Shown here one piece after another: positions 31,448-38,719 of a stretch of DNA of 64,000 bases. Origin of the DNA: Desulfovibrio piger. GTDB lineage: Bacteria > Desulfobacterota > Desulfovibrionia > Desulfovibrionales > Desulfovibrionaceae. Under the pieces are notes generated by a model that was not told the origin of the DNA, searched no databases, and saw nothing but the letters and a program-made list of their open reading frames with translations. Location: NCBI RefSeq assembly GCF_900116045.1, contig NZ_LT630450.1:148501-212500 (forward strand). Reading direction: 5' to 3'. Position 1 is the stretch's first letter. Each line of letters opens with the position of its first letter. A program made the position numbers and the translations under genes.

Positions 31448-32509
31448 GTGTCCATGCCATTTGAACGTCCCTCCCTTCAGGAACTCATTGCCCGCATCCA
31501 GGCCGATATGGACAGCCGTCTTGACGGCCAGCCTTGGCTGCGCCGCCGCCTGCTGGCCATCCTGGCCCGCATGGAGGGCGGCGTGGCCCACGGCCTGTAC
31601 GGCTATCTGGACTGGCTGGCCCGGCAGATCATGCCGGATACGGCCGAGGCCGAACATCTGGAACGCTGGGCCTCCATCTGGGGCATCACACGCCGGACCG
31701 CCATACAGGCAGCCGGGTATGCCGCTTTCAGCGGCGAGGATGGTGCCGCCATCCCCACCGGTACGGAAGTACAGAGCCCGTCCGGGCAGATCTACGTGAC
31801 CCTGGCCGATGCCTGGATCGAAGACGGTACGGCCCGTGCGGCCATCGAGGCTGTGGAGGCCGGGCCGGACGGCAATGCATCCGACGCAACGCCCTTGCAG
31901 CTGACCATACCGGTGGCAGGCGTCCAGGCCCGGGCCGCAGCTTCCGGCAACATCACCGGCGGCGCGGCAGCGGAGACGGATGCCTCCCTGCGCACACGCC
32001 TGCTGTCGCGCATCCGCACCCTGCCGTCGGGCGGGGCCGCGCGCGATTACGTTACCTGGACACTGGAGGTGGCGGGCGTGACCCGCGCCTGGTGCTACCC
32101 GGGCGAGATGGGCCGCGGCTCCGTGACCGTGCGCTTCATGATGGATGATGCCTATGAAAACGGCATCCCCCAGCCGGAAGACGTGCAGCGCGTTGCGGAT
32201 CATCTGGACGGTCTGCGGCCGGTCACGGCGGATGTCTATGTGGTGGCCCCCGTGCCGGAGCCCGTCAGCCTTGATTTGCGCATCAGCCCGGACAATCCCC
32301 GGCTTCGCGTGGTGGTGGCCGAGGCCGTCTGGGCCGTCCTGCGTCGCGATGCCGTGCCCGGCGGCACGGTCGTCATCTCCCGCCTTAACGAGGCCATTTC
32401 CGGTGCTGAAGGCGAGGAAGACCACGTTCTCTTGTCTCCCACCCAGAATATCCAGATTCCCACCGGCAAGATCGCCGTGCCGGGCAGCATCACCTGGGAG
32501 GAGGCATAG
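31448..32509 (+). CDS. Baseplate J-like protein (Mu gp47)
   Basis: The 353-residue protein is a baseplate J/gp47 family member: PSLQELIARIQADMDSRLDG, AEHLERWASIWGITRRTAIQ, then IPTGTEVQSPSG and SLRTRLLSRIRTLPSGGA. It forms the wedge of the contractile baseplate. GTG 31448 and ATG 31454 are both possible starts; neither has a clear ribosome site, and the minus-10-like CATGAT ends at 31447, so a leaderless or near-leaderless message from ATG 31454 is likely. The last base overlaps the next start. Confidence 0.9.
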   Translation: MSMPFERPSLQELIARIQADMDSRLDGQPWLRRRLLAILARMEGGVAHGLYGYLDWLARQIMPDTAEAEHLERWASIWGITRRTAIQAAGYAAFSGEDGAAIPTGTEVQSPSGQIYVTLADAWIEDGTARAAIEAVEAGPDGNASDATPLQLTIPVAGVQARAAASGNITGGAAAETDASLRTRLLSRIRTLPSGGAARDYVTWTLEVAGVTRAWCYPGEMGRGSVTVRFMMDDAYENGIPQPEDVQRVADHLDGLRPVTADVYVVAPVPEPVSLDLRISPDNPRLRVVVAEAVWAVLRRDAVPGGTVVISRLNEAISGAEGEEDHVLLSPTQNIQIPTGKIAVPGSITWEEA

Positions 32510-33093
32510 TGTCCTACCGCGAGCAGTTCTTTGCCCTGCAGCCGCCGGGTCAGGCCCTGCCCACAGACCCGGACAGCGTCTGGGGCCGCCTGCTGGACGG
32601 TCTGGCGCGGGAATACGGCCGCACGGAGAGCCGGAGCAGCGCCTTGGTACGGGAATCCGATCCACGGCAGTCCGCGGAGCTGTTGCCCGACTGGGAGCGC
32701 GTCTGCGGCCTGCCCGGAGACTGCGCCATCGCCTGGGACAGTACCTTGCAGGCCCGCCGTGCGGCCGTGGTAGCCCAGCTGACCGGCGCCGGGGGCCAGC
32801 GTATCGCCTACTTTCAGCAGCTGGCGGCCCTGCTGGGGCTTTCCATCCATGTGACGGAGTACAAGCCGTTTTTGACCGGGCTTTCCCGCTGTGGCCAGCG
32901 CCTCAACGGCGACCACGACGTGCGCTTCGTCTGGTCCGTGGTGGTCAGGGGGCAGCGTGTGCTGCGCTTTCGCTGCGGGGCCAGTGTGCCGGGGGAACGC
33001 CTGCTGGACTTTGCCCGCCGGGAAGATCTGGAATGCCTGCTGCGCCTTTACGCCCCGGCCCATACGGTACTCATCATCGGATACGAGGAATAA
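32509..33093 (+). CDS. Baseplate protein (Mu gp48-like, DUF2313)
   Basis: The 194-residue protein matches DUF2313/gp48: FFALQPPGQALPTDPDSVWG, ELLPDWERVCGLPGDCAI, and LECLLRLYAPAHTVLIIGYE at the end. It links wedge and fibre. The GTG start overlaps the gp47 stop, and GGAGGAGGC lies upstream. Confidence 0.9.
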   Translation: MSYREQFFALQPPGQALPTDPDSVWGRLLDGLAREYGRTESRSSALVRESDPRQSAELLPDWERVCGLPGDCAIAWDSTLQARRAAVVAQLTGAGGQRIAYFQQLAALLGLSIHVTEYKPFLTGLSRCGQRLNGDHDVRFVWSVVVRGQRVLRFRCGASVPGERLLDFARREDLECLLRLYAPAHTVLIIGYEE

Positions 33094-33095
33094 GC

Positions 33096-33914
33096 ATGAA
33101 ATACGCGCCCCCCATCGGGCAGGAAGCCCAGGGCGAAGAAGCCCACTATGTCGACGGCAACCCGGAACTCGGCATCCTTGGCTCGCCCGTACCCGCGGCT
33201 GCCATTGAGCAGGGCCAGCGGGAGCTTTTGCATGTCATCAAACAGGCAGGCCTCACGCCCAGCAGCGAAGACCTGACCCAGCTCTTCCAGGCCATCGGCA
33301 AGCTGATCAGCGACAAAGTTCCCATCGCTACCAACGAAACGGTCGGGCTCGTCAAAGGCGGTGCCAATATCGATATCGGCGAAGACGGGACCATCAGCCT
33401 GACAGGTATTGATCCCTGGTCTGTTTTCCCGAAGCGAGTCCCTATTGCCGTTGACGGAGTTACGTTTGGCGGCAGTGACGGACGCCGTGCCATTATGCCT
33501 GGCGAGTCCGAACCCCGCGAGAACTGGGTCAAATGTGATGGCGGTAGTGATGGTCAGGGCGGCTCTGTGCCGAATTTGCAAGGGCGGTTTATTTTGGGTG
33601 CGTCGGAAGACCACAAAGCCGGCTCCACTGGCGGTTCGGAGACGCATGCCCACAGTCTATCCGGCACTGTCGGCGAGACCACGCTCACGGTGGAGCAGCT
33701 GGCCAGTCATACGCATAAATATACCATTGGTAACGGTGGGGCCTGGGAGGCGAGTGGCGCATCGTATCGAGAGTCTACGGAGAACAGATCCCAAATCCCT
33801 ACGACTTCGACTGGAGGGTCTAAGCCCCACACACATACACTTTCCGGGGCGTCTGGAGAGGTGGATAGCTTGCCGCCATATTATGCGCTTGCGCTGATCA
33901 TGCGCATCGCATGA
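33096..33914 (+). CDS. Tail fibre protein with exchangeable C-terminus (expressed form)
   Basis: The 272-residue protein has a constant part (about 1-187) with a tail-collar-like GKLISDKVPIATNETVGLVK, CDGGSDGQGGSVPNLQGRFI region, then the variable cassette from SGTVG onward, ending HTHTLSGASG ... SLPPYYALALIMRIA. His-x-His clusters resemble metal-bound fibre tips. The C-terminus should contact the host receptor. Two other versions of the last about 84 residues lie downstream on the minus strand behind the same 16-bp sequence, so this gene is probably switched by inversion. Confidence 0.88.
   Translation: MKYAPPIGQEAQGEEAHYVDGNPELGILGSPVPAAAIEQGQRELLHVIKQAGLTPSSEDLTQLFQAIGKLISDKVPIATNETVGLVKGGANIDIGEDGTISLTGIDPWSVFPKRVPIAVDGVTFGGSDGRRAIMPGESEPRENWVKCDGGSDGQGGSVPNLQGRFILGASEDHKAGSTGGSETHAHSLSGTVGETTLTVEQLASHTHKYTIGNGGAWEASGASYRESTENRSQIPTTSTGGSKPHTHTLSGASGEVDSLPPYYALALIMRIA
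33658..33673 (+). repeat. Inversion crossover site 1 (forward)
   Basis: TATCCGGCACTGTCGG marks the constant/variable border of the expressed fibre gene. Within it CCGGCACTGTCGG is an imperfect dyad (CCG-N-CA-N-TG-N-CGG), as expected for two recombinase half-sites. Identity with site 3 extends to 21 bases. Confidence 0.75.
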
Positions 33915-34163
33915 CGTACGACAGTACATAGTACGGCGGCAGGCCGTTGGCTTCTCCAGATGCACCGTCCAGCGTATGGGTATGGGGCTGAGAGCCGCCT
34001 ACGGTAGTTGTGGTTCCGTGCGTATCGCCATTGATGTTGCCATTTTTTGTAACGCCATCAGCATGCGTTTCCCCAGAAATCCATGTTTGGACATGACGCC
34101 ATTGGTGGGCATGCGCTGTCATCTGCTCGATGGACAGCGTGGTGTCCCCGACAGTGCCGGATA
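33898..34163 (-). pseudogene. Silent tail-fibre C-terminal cassette 2
   Basis: On the minus strand, from the site 2 repeat, an open frame encodes SGTVGDTTLSIEQMTAHAHQ and ends GSQPHTHTLDGASGEANGLP followed by PYYVLSYVMRCA. It is homologous to the expressed C-terminus at both ends and divergent in the middle. It has no start codon or ribosome site at its head, and a TGA lies just upstream in frame, so it is silent until inverted. Its stop overlaps the end of the expressed gene tail-to-tail. Confidence 0.85.
34148..34163 (-). repeat. Inversion crossover site 2 (reverse)
   Basis: The reverse complement of the site 1 sequence heads cassette 2. Recombination with site 1 would invert about 0.49 kb and join cassette 2 to the constant part in frame (both read TCC GGC ACT GTC GG). 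Confidence 0.75.
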
Positions 34164-34185
34164 CACCCGGCCACCACCCTCAACC

Positions 34186-34211
34186 CCGCGTCTACCGGGG
34201 CTCAGACGCGG
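34186..34211. repeat. Hairpin between silent cassettes
   Basis: CCGCGTCT (34186-34193) and AGACGCGG (34204-34211) form a perfect 8-bp inverted repeat around the end of cassette 3. It may be a terminator remnant or recombinase accessory site. Confidence 0.4.
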
Positions 34212-34458
34212 ATCACATAATGCCCGGCATAGTACGGCGGCAGGCTGTCGGCAGCCTCGGAGCTGACCCCAGACAGACTATGGGTGTGAGGCTGAGAACC
34301 ACCGGTCTGTCTTGTCTTTTGGCTCGGACCGTAGGCGTCGTCTAGTCGGCATACATTTCGATTGGCGCTGCTGCCCTCCAAAGCAGATCCGTAAAGGTTA
34401 TGTGTGTGGCCAGCCAGCTGCTCCACGCTCAACGTCGTGGCGCCGACAGTGCCGGATA
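34202..34458 (-). pseudogene. Silent tail-fibre C-terminal cassette 3
   Basis: This minus-strand frame encodes SGTVGATTLSVEQLAGHTHN, a divergent middle, and GSQPHTHSLSGVSSEAADSL then PPYYAGHYVIRV. It is a third version of the fibre C-terminus. An in-frame TAA lies just upstream and there is no proper start, so it is expressed only after inversion through site 3. Confidence 0.85.
34443..34458 (-). repeat. Inversion crossover site 3 (reverse)
   Basis: The same 16-bp sequence in reverse orientation heads cassette 3; 21 bases (from GTCTATCC to TCGGCG) match site 1. Recombination with site 1 would invert about 0.8 kb. Sites 2 and 3 are in direct orientation to each other, so exchange between them would delete a cassette. 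Confidence 0.75.
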
Positions 34459-34502
34459 GACATTTTTAATCGCCGCCATGCGGCATAACCAGGAGCTTTC
34501 CT

Positions 34503-35027
34503 ATGCCTCAAGTTACCGTAGTTCCCGCCGATAATCTGATCATCGTCGACGGCGCGGCCCTCGTTTTCCCGTTTGACGCCCCGACAAATCTGCATGCCCT
34601 GCAATGGCACGGTGACACTGGCCATACCGAGTGGACGGATGGCCCCAACAAGCCGCTGACTGCTGAAGATTATGACGAGCAGGTCGTGCCGTATGTGAAG
34701 CTCTGGCAGGCGGAAAAAGCACGCCTGGAGAAGAAAGCCACCGAGGAGGCTGCCGCCCGTGCGCTCCCCGATGCCAAGTCCGCCAAGCAAAGCGAGATCC
34801 AGAACGGCTACGACGCTGCTCTGGCGGCCTCCCTGACCATGCCCTCCACCGCCCCTACTGCGCAGGACGTAGCCGTGGGCGCGGCCCTTCTGGCCGTAGA
34901 GGATGCGGAGGGGCTGGCGTATGTGCAGGCTCTGCACGCCGCCCGCCGTGACGAGCTGCTGGCCGCCGTGGATGCCGCCGAGACCGTAGAGGCCGTGCAG
35001 GCCGTGGTCGTGGACTATGACGTATAG
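34503..35027 (+). CDS. Tail-fibre assembly-like protein (DUF4376-like)
   Basis: The 174-residue protein has an N-terminal part with IIVDGAALVFPFDAPTNLHA and WHGDTGHTEWTDGPNKPLT, as in fibre-associated phage proteins, then a helical C-terminal half rich in Ala and Glu, similar to DUF4376. It probably helps fold or cap the fibres. Only one copy exists, so it would have to serve all three fibre versions. AGGAGCTTTCCT precedes the ATG. Confidence 0.7.
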   Translation: MPQVTVVPADNLIIVDGAALVFPFDAPTNLHALQWHGDTGHTEWTDGPNKPLTAEDYDEQVVPYVKLWQAEKARLEKKATEEAAARALPDAKSAKQSEIQNGYDAALAASLTMPSTAPTAQDVAVGAALLAVEDAEGLAYVQALHAARRDELLAAVDAAETVEAVQAVVVDYDV

Positions 35028-35745
35028 CCTGGCGGGCCAGACCATCACCGCTCCGGACGCGAGCGGGCATGGCCTGGATATAAGCAACGGGCAGGACTGG
35101 CTGGTAGAGGATTGCCTCATCGACCTGTCCGCCTGCCCGCTGGGGCAGCTGGATGAGGCTGTGGGCGTGGTATGGGGCAGCAGTGCCGTTTTTCGACGCT
35201 GTGTCATCCGGGGCGCGGCCAAGCTGGTGCTGTGCGGCTCCGGGGATACGGATAAAGTGAACGTTGAACGCGGCAAGACCGTCATTTTCGAGGACTGTAT
35301 CCTCGAGGACTTCGGGCGGCGGGGACCGGAAGCGCAGTCCGGCATGCGGGTCATGCTGCGTGGCTGCCTGATCCGCAACTGGTGCGCTCCGGACCGCTTT
35401 GATGTGCGGTCCTTTGGATCTTGGGCGCATCACGGCGGCAGCATCGAGGCCGTGGGCTGCGTGTTTGATCAGCCCCGTTTCTGGCATGGCTGGCACATCA
35501 TGGCACGAGACTGGCTGGCCCATCTGGGCCAGGCATGGAACGACGAGGACCTGCGCGGCCTGCTACGCCCCGCCAACTGGCTGCCCGGTGTCTGCCGGGG
35601 GCTGGTGGCCACAGCGGGCGGACAGGTCCGGGCCGAGAACTGCCATGCCACACGCTGGTGGATACGGCTTGAAGGGCACCATGGCCCGCGCATGAGCCCC
35701 AACCAAGCGCAGGCGCTCATGGCTAGGCTGGAGGGTATGCTATAG
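35017..35745 (+). CDS. Right-handed beta-helix (pectate-lyase-like) protein
   Basis: The 242-residue protein shows repeated short beta-turn units with a C-I pattern (LVEDCLIDLS, FRRCVIRGA, VIFEDCILEDFGRR, MLRGCLIRNW, IEAVGCVFDQP), as in parallel beta-helix/pectate lyase-like proteins. In phages such folds build tailspikes or polysaccharide-binding proteins. It overlaps the fibre assembly gene by 11 bases and precedes the recombinase. A receptor or capsule-related role is likely but unproven. Confidence 0.7.
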   Translation: MTYSLAGQTITAPDASGHGLDISNGQDWLVEDCLIDLSACPLGQLDEAVGVVWGSSAVFRRCVIRGAAKLVLCGSGDTDKVNVERGKTVIFEDCILEDFGRRGPEAQSGMRVMLRGCLIRNWCAPDRFDVRSFGSWAHHGGSIEAVGCVFDQPRFWHGWHIMARDWLAHLGQAWNDEDLRGLLRPANWLPGVCRGLVATAGGQVRAENCHATRWWIRLEGHHGPRMSPNQAQALMARLEGML

Positions 35746-35763
35746 GCCTCCCACAAGGAGGCC
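35745..35763 (+). promoter_or_regulatory. Hairpin that sequesters the recombinase ribosome site
   Basis: GGCCTCC, loop CACAA, GGAGGCC form a perfect 7-bp stem. The 3' arm contains GGAGG, the ribosome binding site of the recombinase gene, two bases before its ATG. Folding would keep translation low, which suits an enzyme whose rare action switches a cell-surface specificity. Confidence 0.65.
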
Positions 35764-35765
35764 AT

Positions 35766-36656
35766 ATGGCAACAAAACACAAACGGACCACTATGACGGC
35801 CCGCCAACTGGCAGAGGACTATCTGGCCCACCAGATCACGCGGGACGTGACCCGCACCAGTACCCGGCATCACCTCAACCAGCTTCTGGCCCTGTTCGGG
35901 GGCTGGCAGGCCCGCCGGGTGGGGGCGGATCAAGTACGGGAGTTTCTGGCGGTCCAGAAAACACGCGGCGTCATGGCCACCACAGCGCACCACCGCGTCC
36001 GCCTGTGGCGTACCGTCTTGGCCTGGGCAGTGGAGACGGGCCGCCTGCCCGCGTCGCCTCTGGCGGGTTTCCGGCTGCACCGCCCCAGGGCACGGCGCAT
36101 CGATCCGCCCACGCGGGCCGAGGCTGCGCGCATGTATAAGGTAGCCGCGCCGCATATCCGGCGTGTGATTGTCCTGGGCATGGCGGCCGGGCCGCGTATC
36201 GGCCCCAGCGAGCTTTTTCGGCTTGCATGGGCGGATGTGGATCTGGCGGCGGGCTATATGAGGATGCCCAACGCTGCCAAGGGCGCGAAGGACGACAGCA
36301 GGATCGTCCCCATCCGGGACGACATCCTGCCCCTGTTGCGGAAGTGGAGAGAGGAAGACGAAAAGCTGGCCTGTCCGTGGGTTATTCACTGGCAGGGACG
36401 GCCGGTGCGATGCATAGGCCATGCGTGGCACCAGGCCCGCAAGGCGGCGGGCATCACGCGGCGCATAACGCCCTACAGCCTGCGCCATGCCATGCCCACG
36501 GAAGCCCTTGAGCATGGCGCGGACGTGAAAGCGGTGGCGGAGGTCATGGGCCATGCTGACCCGACCACGCTGCTGCGTGTCTATCAGCACACACGCTACA
36601 GGCTTCGGAAAAAAGCGGTCAACGCCGCGCCAGGACTGAAACTCGACAAGATTTGA
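35766..36656 (+). CDS. Tyrosine recombinase, probable tail-fibre inverter
   Basis: The 296-residue protein has an N-terminal SAM-like DNA-binding domain (LAEDYLAHQITRDVTRTSTR) and a C-terminal catalytic domain: Arg in GPRIGPSELFRLAW, the YSLRHAM box with Arg and His, the GH in VMGHADPTTLL, and Tyr in RVYQHT. The canonical H of HxxR is Tyr, as in some integrases. A transposing phage has no need of an integrase, so inversion of the adjacent fibre cassettes is the favoured job. It lies where Mu has the serine recombinase gin. Confidence 0.88.
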   Translation: MATKHKRTTMTARQLAEDYLAHQITRDVTRTSTRHHLNQLLALFGGWQARRVGADQVREFLAVQKTRGVMATTAHHRVRLWRTVLAWAVETGRLPASPLAGFRLHRPRARRIDPPTRAEAARMYKVAAPHIRRVIVLGMAAGPRIGPSELFRLAWADVDLAAGYMRMPNAAKGAKDDSRIVPIRDDILPLLRKWREEDEKLACPWVIHWQGRPVRCIGHAWHQARKAAGITRRITPYSLRHAMPTEALEHGADVKAVAEVMGHADPTTLLRVYQHTRYRLRKKAVNAAPGLKLDKI

Positions 36657-36663
36657 CAGTGGC

Positions 36664-36683
36664 GGGGGCGCCGCAACGCCCCC
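36664..36683. terminator. Strong GC hairpin after the recombinase
   Basis: GGGGGCG/CGCCCCC with a 6-base loop lies eight bases after the recombinase stop. There is no T run, so termination would be weak; it may stabilise the message end. Confidence 0.4.
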
Positions 36684-36829
36684 ACCGACGGGCCTGACAA
36701 GCCCGCCACGGCCCCACGGATAGAAAAAACGACCCTCTATCCGCAGAGTATCCGCCTTGTCGGAAGTCTCGGCGAGAGACGTCATCAGTATAGGCGGTTA
36801 TATCATGGGGCGCAACATGATTGCATACC

Positions 36830-37045
36830 ATGAAACAGGAGCAACTTACCGAGATCCGTTGCCGCCATTGCGGCAAACTTCTGGCCAGAGGCTGGATAGT
36901 TGAAGCATCACTTGAGCATAAATGCCCCCGCTGTGGGGCATATCACCTCCTGCGGGCCACGCGCCCCGATCAGGCAGGCCATGGAGCCTCTCCTATGGAG
37001 GCACTATGGCCACAAACCGCAGACCATACCATCCGCCGGTCCTGA
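36830..37045 (+). CDS. com: Com-like zinc-finger translational activator of mom
   Basis: The 71-residue protein MKQEQLTEIRCRHCGKLLAR ... KCPRCGAYHLL has the four-cysteine zinc finger of Mu Com. Com binds mom mRNA and opens its ribosome site. The gene overlaps mom by 40 bases, as in Mu. ATG 36830 is chosen because the finger begins soon after; an upstream TTG would add three residues. Confidence 0.88.
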   Translation: MKQEQLTEIRCRHCGKLLARGWIVEASLEHKCPRCGAYHLLRATRPDQAGHGASPMEALWPQTADHTIRRS

Positions 37046-37746
37046 GCGACTGGCTGCCCCCCCTGGCCGGGCCGCCCGGCTACATCATGGGAGCAACAGG
37101 GGTGCAAGGGTTCGGCACGGCCGATTATTTTGTAGCCCAAATCCCCTGTGCTACAGCCCGTGAAATTATCCGGCGCGAACACTACAGCCATAGCGTTGTC
37201 AACAATAGTTACGTAAACTTGGGAGTTTTTCTCGAAGGGGCCATCGTTGGCGTCCTGCAATGGGGCTATGCCCTCAATCCGGCCAGAGCTGGCAAAGTGG
37301 TGGCAAACACTACACAAGGACAATACCTGGAACTCAACCGTATGTGGCTGTCGGACGATGCCCCGCGCAACAGTGAGAGCCGGGCGATCAGCTACAGCTT
37401 GAAATACATCCGCCGCGCCTGCCCGTCCGTGGCCTGGGTACAGTCCTATGCGGACGAACGCTGCCAGGGCCTGGGCGTGGTCTATCAGGCGTGTTCATTT
37501 TTGTATCTTGGATGCCATGAGAGTCCGTTTTACGCGTTGGACGGCGAGGTCTATCACAATATACTGGCCACAGCCAAAAGGCAGGGCAACAAACGTGGAG
37601 CATACCTGCGGGCCAATTTGGACAGGGCACGAAAGATCATGCTGCGCCAATATCGTTACATCCGCTTCTTGAAAACGGATTGGCTCCGGCGCCTTCGCCT
37701 GCCGATTCTTCCGTATCCCAAACGGCAGATGCCTGATGGGCTGTAA
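37006..37746 (+). CDS. mom: Mom-like adenine modification protein
   Basis: The 246-residue protein resembles Mu Mom, which converts adenines in phage DNA to a carbamoylmethyl form and protects it from many restriction enzymes. Visible features are ATAREIIRREHYSHSVVNNS, LNRMWLSDDAPRNSESRAIS and VAWVQSYADERCQGLGVVYQ, the GNAT-like core typical of the family. GGAGG lies four bases before ATG 37006. Expression should depend on Com. No GATC is seen in the com leader, so Dam control as in Mu is unlikely. Confidence 0.85.
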   Translation: MATNRRPYHPPVLSDWLPPLAGPPGYIMGATGVQGFGTADYFVAQIPCATAREIIRREHYSHSVVNNSYVNLGVFLEGAIVGVLQWGYALNPARAGKVVANTTQGQYLELNRMWLSDDAPRNSESRAISYSLKYIRRACPSVAWVQSYADERCQGLGVVYQACSFLYLGCHESPFYALDGEVYHNILATAKRQGNKRGAYLRANLDRARKIMLRQYRYIRFLKTDWLRRLRLPILPYPKRQMPDGL

Positions 37747-37752
37747 AGATAA

Positions 37753-37770
37753 TCAGATAAAACTATCTGA
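37753..37770. promoter_or_regulatory. Dyad TCAGATA/TATCTGA upstream of the methyltransferase
   Basis: A perfect 7-bp inverted repeat with spacer AAAC lies directly after mom and 52 bases before the methyltransferase start. It has operator size; control of the methyltransferase by itself or a phage regulator is possible. Confidence 0.4.
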
Positions 37771-37821
37771 GGGCCATGAGCCCCGTTATTGAGGGCCGCG
37801 AGCTCTAACTGGGGAAATTTT

Positions 37822-38562
37822 ATGGTTCCACGCTTTCAGGCGGACAACGTCACTCTATACCAAGGTGACGCGCTGGCTATCCTGACAACGCTGAAGAGCG
37901 GCTCCGTGGACGCTGTCCTGACCGATCCTCCGTACTCCAGCGGCGGTGTCTCCCTGAGTACACGACAGGCCGACCCGGCGCAAAAATACCAATTGAGCGG
38001 GGTAAAACGTCGGTACCCTCCGATGCTTGGCGATGCCAAAGACCAGCATAGCTGGGCCATGTGGTGTACGTTGTGGCTTGGAGAATGTTGGCGCATTGCC
38101 CGCGATGGTGCGCCGCTCATGGTCTTTACGGACTGGAGACAGCTTCCGGCCTTAAGCGACGCCGTACAAGCCGCAGGGTGGAAATGGCTGGGCATCGTGC
38201 CTTGGGACAAGCGCAGCGCTCGCCCGCAAATGGGCCGTTTCCGGCAACAGTGCGAATATGTCCTATTTGCCTCCAAGGGACGCATCATCGAGCATGCTCG
38301 CTCATGTCTTCCGGGCGTGTACTCTTATCCGGTAGTTGCTGCACGAAAGGTTCACCTGACCAGCAAACCCGTGCCCCTGATCGAAAATCTGCTTGCCGTG
38401 GCCGCTGCACAGGCTACTGTCCTAGATCCGTTCATGGGCGGCGGAAGCGTAGGGGAGGCCTGTATCAGGACTGGCCGGGGTTATATCGGCATGGAACTGT
38501 CGCCGGAATATTACGAGATCAGCCGCAGCAGGCTGACAGCCGTGCTCGCTGAGCGCACATAG
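37822..38562 (+). CDS. DNA methyltransferase (beta class, N4-C or N6-A)
   Basis: The 246-residue protein carries catalytic motif IV TDPPYS near residue 34 and the AdoMet motif DPFMGGGSVGEAC near residue 205, in the order IV then I, which defines the beta class. The middle (KRSARPQMGRFRQQCEYVLF) also fits the family. No restriction endonuclease is adjacent, so it is an orphan phage methyltransferase, probably self-protecting the phage genome together with Mom. The start ATG 37822 follows GGGGAAA. Confidence 0.88.
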   Translation: MVPRFQADNVTLYQGDALAILTTLKSGSVDAVLTDPPYSSGGVSLSTRQADPAQKYQLSGVKRRYPPMLGDAKDQHSWAMWCTLWLGECWRIARDGAPLMVFTDWRQLPALSDAVQAAGWKWLGIVPWDKRSARPQMGRFRQQCEYVLFASKGRIIEHARSCLPGVYSYPVVAARKVHLTSKPVPLIENLLAVAAAQATVLDPFMGGGSVGEACIRTGRGYIGMELSPEYYEISRSRLTAVLAERT

Positions 38563-38593
38563 AAAAAGGCGGGGTCCAACGACCTCGCCTTTT
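38563..38593 (+). terminator. Rho-independent terminator after the methyltransferase
   Basis: AAAGGCGGGGTC and GACCTCGCCTTT pair over 12 positions (one G-U) with loop CAAC and end in TTTT. This is probably the last transcription stop of the prophage. Confidence 0.85.
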
Positions 38594-38635
38594 GCAATTA
38601 TGTTGCATCCTATGAAATACTATGTTGCGCATGTT
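38592..38635 (+). repeat. Tandem TATGTTGC elements, candidate right-end transposase sites
   Basis: TATGTTGC occurs at 38599 and again 22 bases later at 38621. The first is part of TTGCAATTATGTTGCATC, which resembles the motif at 10731. Mu has 22-bp transposase sites at each end, so paired elements 22 bases apart beyond the last phage gene are what a right end would show. The true end could not be fixed without the left end. Confidence 0.4.
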
Positions 38636-38719
38636 ATTACGCTTCCCCAAGGGGATTTTTGACGGCGCGCATCAAAAAAACCACCCGCTATGCGGGTGGA
38701 GACAATACGTTATACACAC

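Noticed and set aside
33898..34122. 74-residue minus-strand frame as an independent gene
   Set aside because: It is the inner part of silent fibre cassette 2 and lacks its own ribosome site; homology to the expressed fibre end explains it.
33096..34500. Diversity-generating retroelement
   Set aside because: No reverse transcriptase gene and no template repeat with adenine-specific changes; the three cassettes differ broadly and are inverted.
36690..36829. Third late promoter dyad upstream of com
   Set aside because: CATGAT occurs at 36816, but no GTGAG/CTCAC dyad lies at the required distance.
33000..38700. Gin-type serine invertase
   Set aside because: No serine recombinase motif found in any frame here; only the tyrosine recombinase is present.
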